Under the pieces are notes generated by a model. It did no database searches and had not been told where the DNA came from. It saw only the letters and a program-made list of their open reading frames with translations. A stretch of 14,621 bases of DNA, taken from Ktedonobacterales bacterium (GTDB taxonomy: Bacteria; Chloroflexota; Ktedonobacteria; Ktedonobacterales; JADMIN01). The position numbers and the translations under genes are program-made. This document shows, piece after piece, positions 13,203-14,621 of this stretch. The stretch's first letter is position 1. The number at the start of each line of letters is the position of its first letter. The DNA lies in NCBI GenBank assembly GCA_025450405.1, contig JANWHL010000219.1, positions 1 through 14,621 of the forward strand, written 5' to 3'.

Positions 13203-14621
13203 CTAGGATCCGGAGGCCAGCGCGCTCACCTGGCTGAGCAGGGCGTTGCCCTGGTCAATCAGGCTCTTCGCGGCCTGCTCGTCGATGGGCTGGCCAGAGA
13301 ACTCCGCGTTCTCCAGCATGGTCTCCATCTGGCCCGCCAGCGCGTCGCGCTGCGCGCCGAGCTGGGCGAGCTGCGCATCGAGCGACGTATAGGTGCCGTC
13401 GTCCGTGGCGCTACCGCTCTCCAGCGCGGTGGTGGCCACCTTGAGGGTGCCCAGGCCAAAGGCGCCGACGCAGGCATTGATCTGCTTGTACACCTCCGCC
13501 AGGCGCTGCAGGGTAGCGTCGTGGGCGCGAAGCGATTGCGGGATGGCCCAGGAATAGAGCACCTCAAAGAGTGTGCGCCCCTGGTGCGAATAGTCGTCCT
13601 TCAGGCCTAGCAGCGACATCATCGTCGGGCGGATGTCGGTGTGGTCGGACCACACGTCGCCATCCACGCCGAGATTGCGCACCCCAGGCCCCACCATGCC
13701 GAGCCACGTCACGTTGATGTCCGGCGAGACATCGCCATGGTTCCACGCGAAGCCAGCCTGCTCAGTCACGCAGGGCGAGTTGCAATTCGGCGCCCCGGCG
13801 AAGAGGAAGTAATCCGGCTTGGCGAACATGGTCACGGTGGGCGTGCGCGCGGGGTCGGCCGTCACCATGTGGAGCAGCTTCATCTCCGTGGCGCCGGCCA
13901 GGTAATTGGTGATGTTCTCGGAGTTCCCTGTCAGGAGATTGGTGTTTGTCAGCTTGCCGAGCGCGCGTTCGAACGGGCGCGTGACGATCTCGTCGTTCGC
14001 GGCGGGGTTGCCGGTGATGTAGACGTTGACGGCCGAGTCGGAGTGGACCTTGAACGGCGTGGTGATGCCCTGCTGGGTCGCCAGGAGGCCGGCCAGGTTG
14101 CCATTCAGCTCGCCGATCTGGCTGTAGGTGCAGGGTGTGGTGACGCCGTCGCAACCAGCCGGGCTGGGCGCGCCGCCGACGAAGTGGTCGCCCTCGTCCG
14201 CGGTGAAGACGAAGAGCGAATTGTTGGAATTGATGCCATCGTTCGCCATGCGCTGGAAGAACGTCCCGAACGCGTCATCGTAGGACTTCAGCGCGGCGAC
14301 GTAGCCGGCCTGGCCCGGACCGAAGGCAGGGCCACTGGGGTGGGCGTCGTGCGCGTCGGAGATGTAGGCGTAGGTCACGGGGACGCCGTGCTCCTGCATG
14401 GCGGCGACGTAGCTGAGCGAGACCGCGGCCGACATGCCGTCGAAGCCGGGGAAGCCCACGTTCCCGGTGCCGCTCTGGATGACGTTCCCGTTCAGGTCGG
14501 TCATCGGGCCGTTCGGGCTGATCTGTGGCGCCACATACTTGTTGCCGAAGAGCGCCTGGTAGTTGTTATAGCCGCCCGGCTCCTGTGGGAGCAGGTCCGA
14601 TTCGCCGCCGTTGGTCGAGGA
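13203..14621 (-). CDS. Alkaline-phosphatase-superfamily phosphohydrolase (5' partial)
   Basis: The last 472 residues of a protein whose start lies beyond the window; the frame is open to the right edge and the GTG at 14534 is internal. Metal-site motifs of the alkaline phosphatase/phosphodiesterase/sulfatase superfamily are visible: YAYISDAHDAH (Asp89, His91 of the visible part), FTADEGDHF (Asp142, Glu143, Asp145, His146), AWNHGDVSPD, and DHTDIRPTMMSLLGL. The nucleophile Thr/Ser/Cys would be in the missing N-terminal part. Two short Cys pairs (CDGVTTPC and CNSPC) suggest an exported protein. The final 100 residues are helical and Gln/Ala/Leu-rich, perhaps a coiled coil. The substrate cannot be named; phosphoesterase is more likely than sulfatase. 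A terminator-like hairpin follows the stop. Confidence 0.82.
   Translation of the reverse strand, partial: SSTNGGESDLLPQEPGGYNNYQALFGNKYVAPQISPNGPMTDLNGNVIQSGTGNVGFPGFDGMSAAVSLSYVAAMQEHGVPVTYAYISDAHDAHPSGPAFGPGQAGYVAALKSYDDAFGTFFQRMANDGINSNNSLFVFTADEGDHFVGGAPSPAGCDGVTTPCTYSQIGELNGNLAGLLATQQGITTPFKVHSDSAVNVYITGNPAANDEIVTRPFERALGKLTNTNLLTGNSENITNYLAGATEMKLLHMVTADPARTPTVTMFAKPDYFLFAGAPNCNSPCVTEQAGFAWNHGDVSPDINVTWLGMVGPGVRNLGVDGDVWSDHTDIRPTMMSLLGLKDDYSHQGRTLFEVLYSWAIPQSLRAHDATLQRLAEVYKQINACVGAFGLGTLKVATTALESGSATDDGTYTSLDAQLAQLGAQRDALAGQMETMLENAEFSGQPIDEQAAKSLIDQGNALLSQVSALASGS

Noticed and set aside
12134..13237. 367-codon + strand frame opposite galU
   Set aside because: It mirrors galU codons and continues through the galU promoter and the terminator hairpin.

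Overview
The window is very GC-rich and gene-dense. It looks like a chromosomal piece of a free-living bacterium, most likely a member of the Chloroflexota. This is an inference from the mix of genes: a GH57/DUF3536-type glycosidase, a split B12-dependent mutase subunit with MeaB, a large soluble multi-domain sensor kinase, a sortase that looks like a lipoprotein, and C/G-rich palindromic repeats scattered between and inside genes. No rRNA or species marker is present, so the assignment is not certain. There is no phage, plasmid, CRISPR or insertion-sequence gene.

Left part (1-1841, + strand): the 3' end of a gene for a single-pass membrane protein with a Pro/Thr-rich tail, then about 600 bases without a gene that carry two near-identical palindromic repeats, then a class E/F-like sortase with a lipobox. 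The sortase converges, with a 12-base gap, on a minus-strand GH57 glycosidase (1854-3326). Between the glycosidase and the next gene lie a candidate -10 element, three exact 21-bp tandem repeats and a long hairpin.

Middle (3832-5292): a minus-strand stand-alone HNH nuclease, a structured stretch ending in a terminator, and tRNA-Pro(CGG) on the minus strand with its own promoter. A gene-poor stretch with one 16-bp palindrome follows. The largest gene (5293-9486, +) encodes a 1397-residue soluble hybrid kinase with two complete kinase cores around a receiver domain: PAS-GAF-HisKA-HATPase-REC-PAS-GAF-like-HisKA-HATPase. A copy of the palindromic repeat from 644-813 lies in frame inside its first ATPase domain.

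Right part (9470-14621, all minus strand): meaB and the B12-binding subunit of methylmalonyl-CoA mutase form a tightly coupled pair behind a good promoter, possibly with a 43-codon leader ORF. Upstream of these are a fabG-type reductase, galU with its own promoter, a terminator hairpin, and the C-terminal 472 residues of a probably secreted alkaline-phosphatase-superfamily enzyme that runs off the window.

The genes do not form one pathway. Carbohydrate metabolism (GH57, galU), propionyl/methylmalonyl-CoA metabolism (B12 subunit, meaB), surface or envelope functions (membrane protein, sortase, phosphohydrolase) and signalling (dual kinase) sit side by side. The most unusual features are the palindromic repeat family, including its flipped loop and its in-frame copy in the kinase; the dual-core kinase itself; and the helically phased 21-bp repeat array upstream of the glycosidase promoter region.
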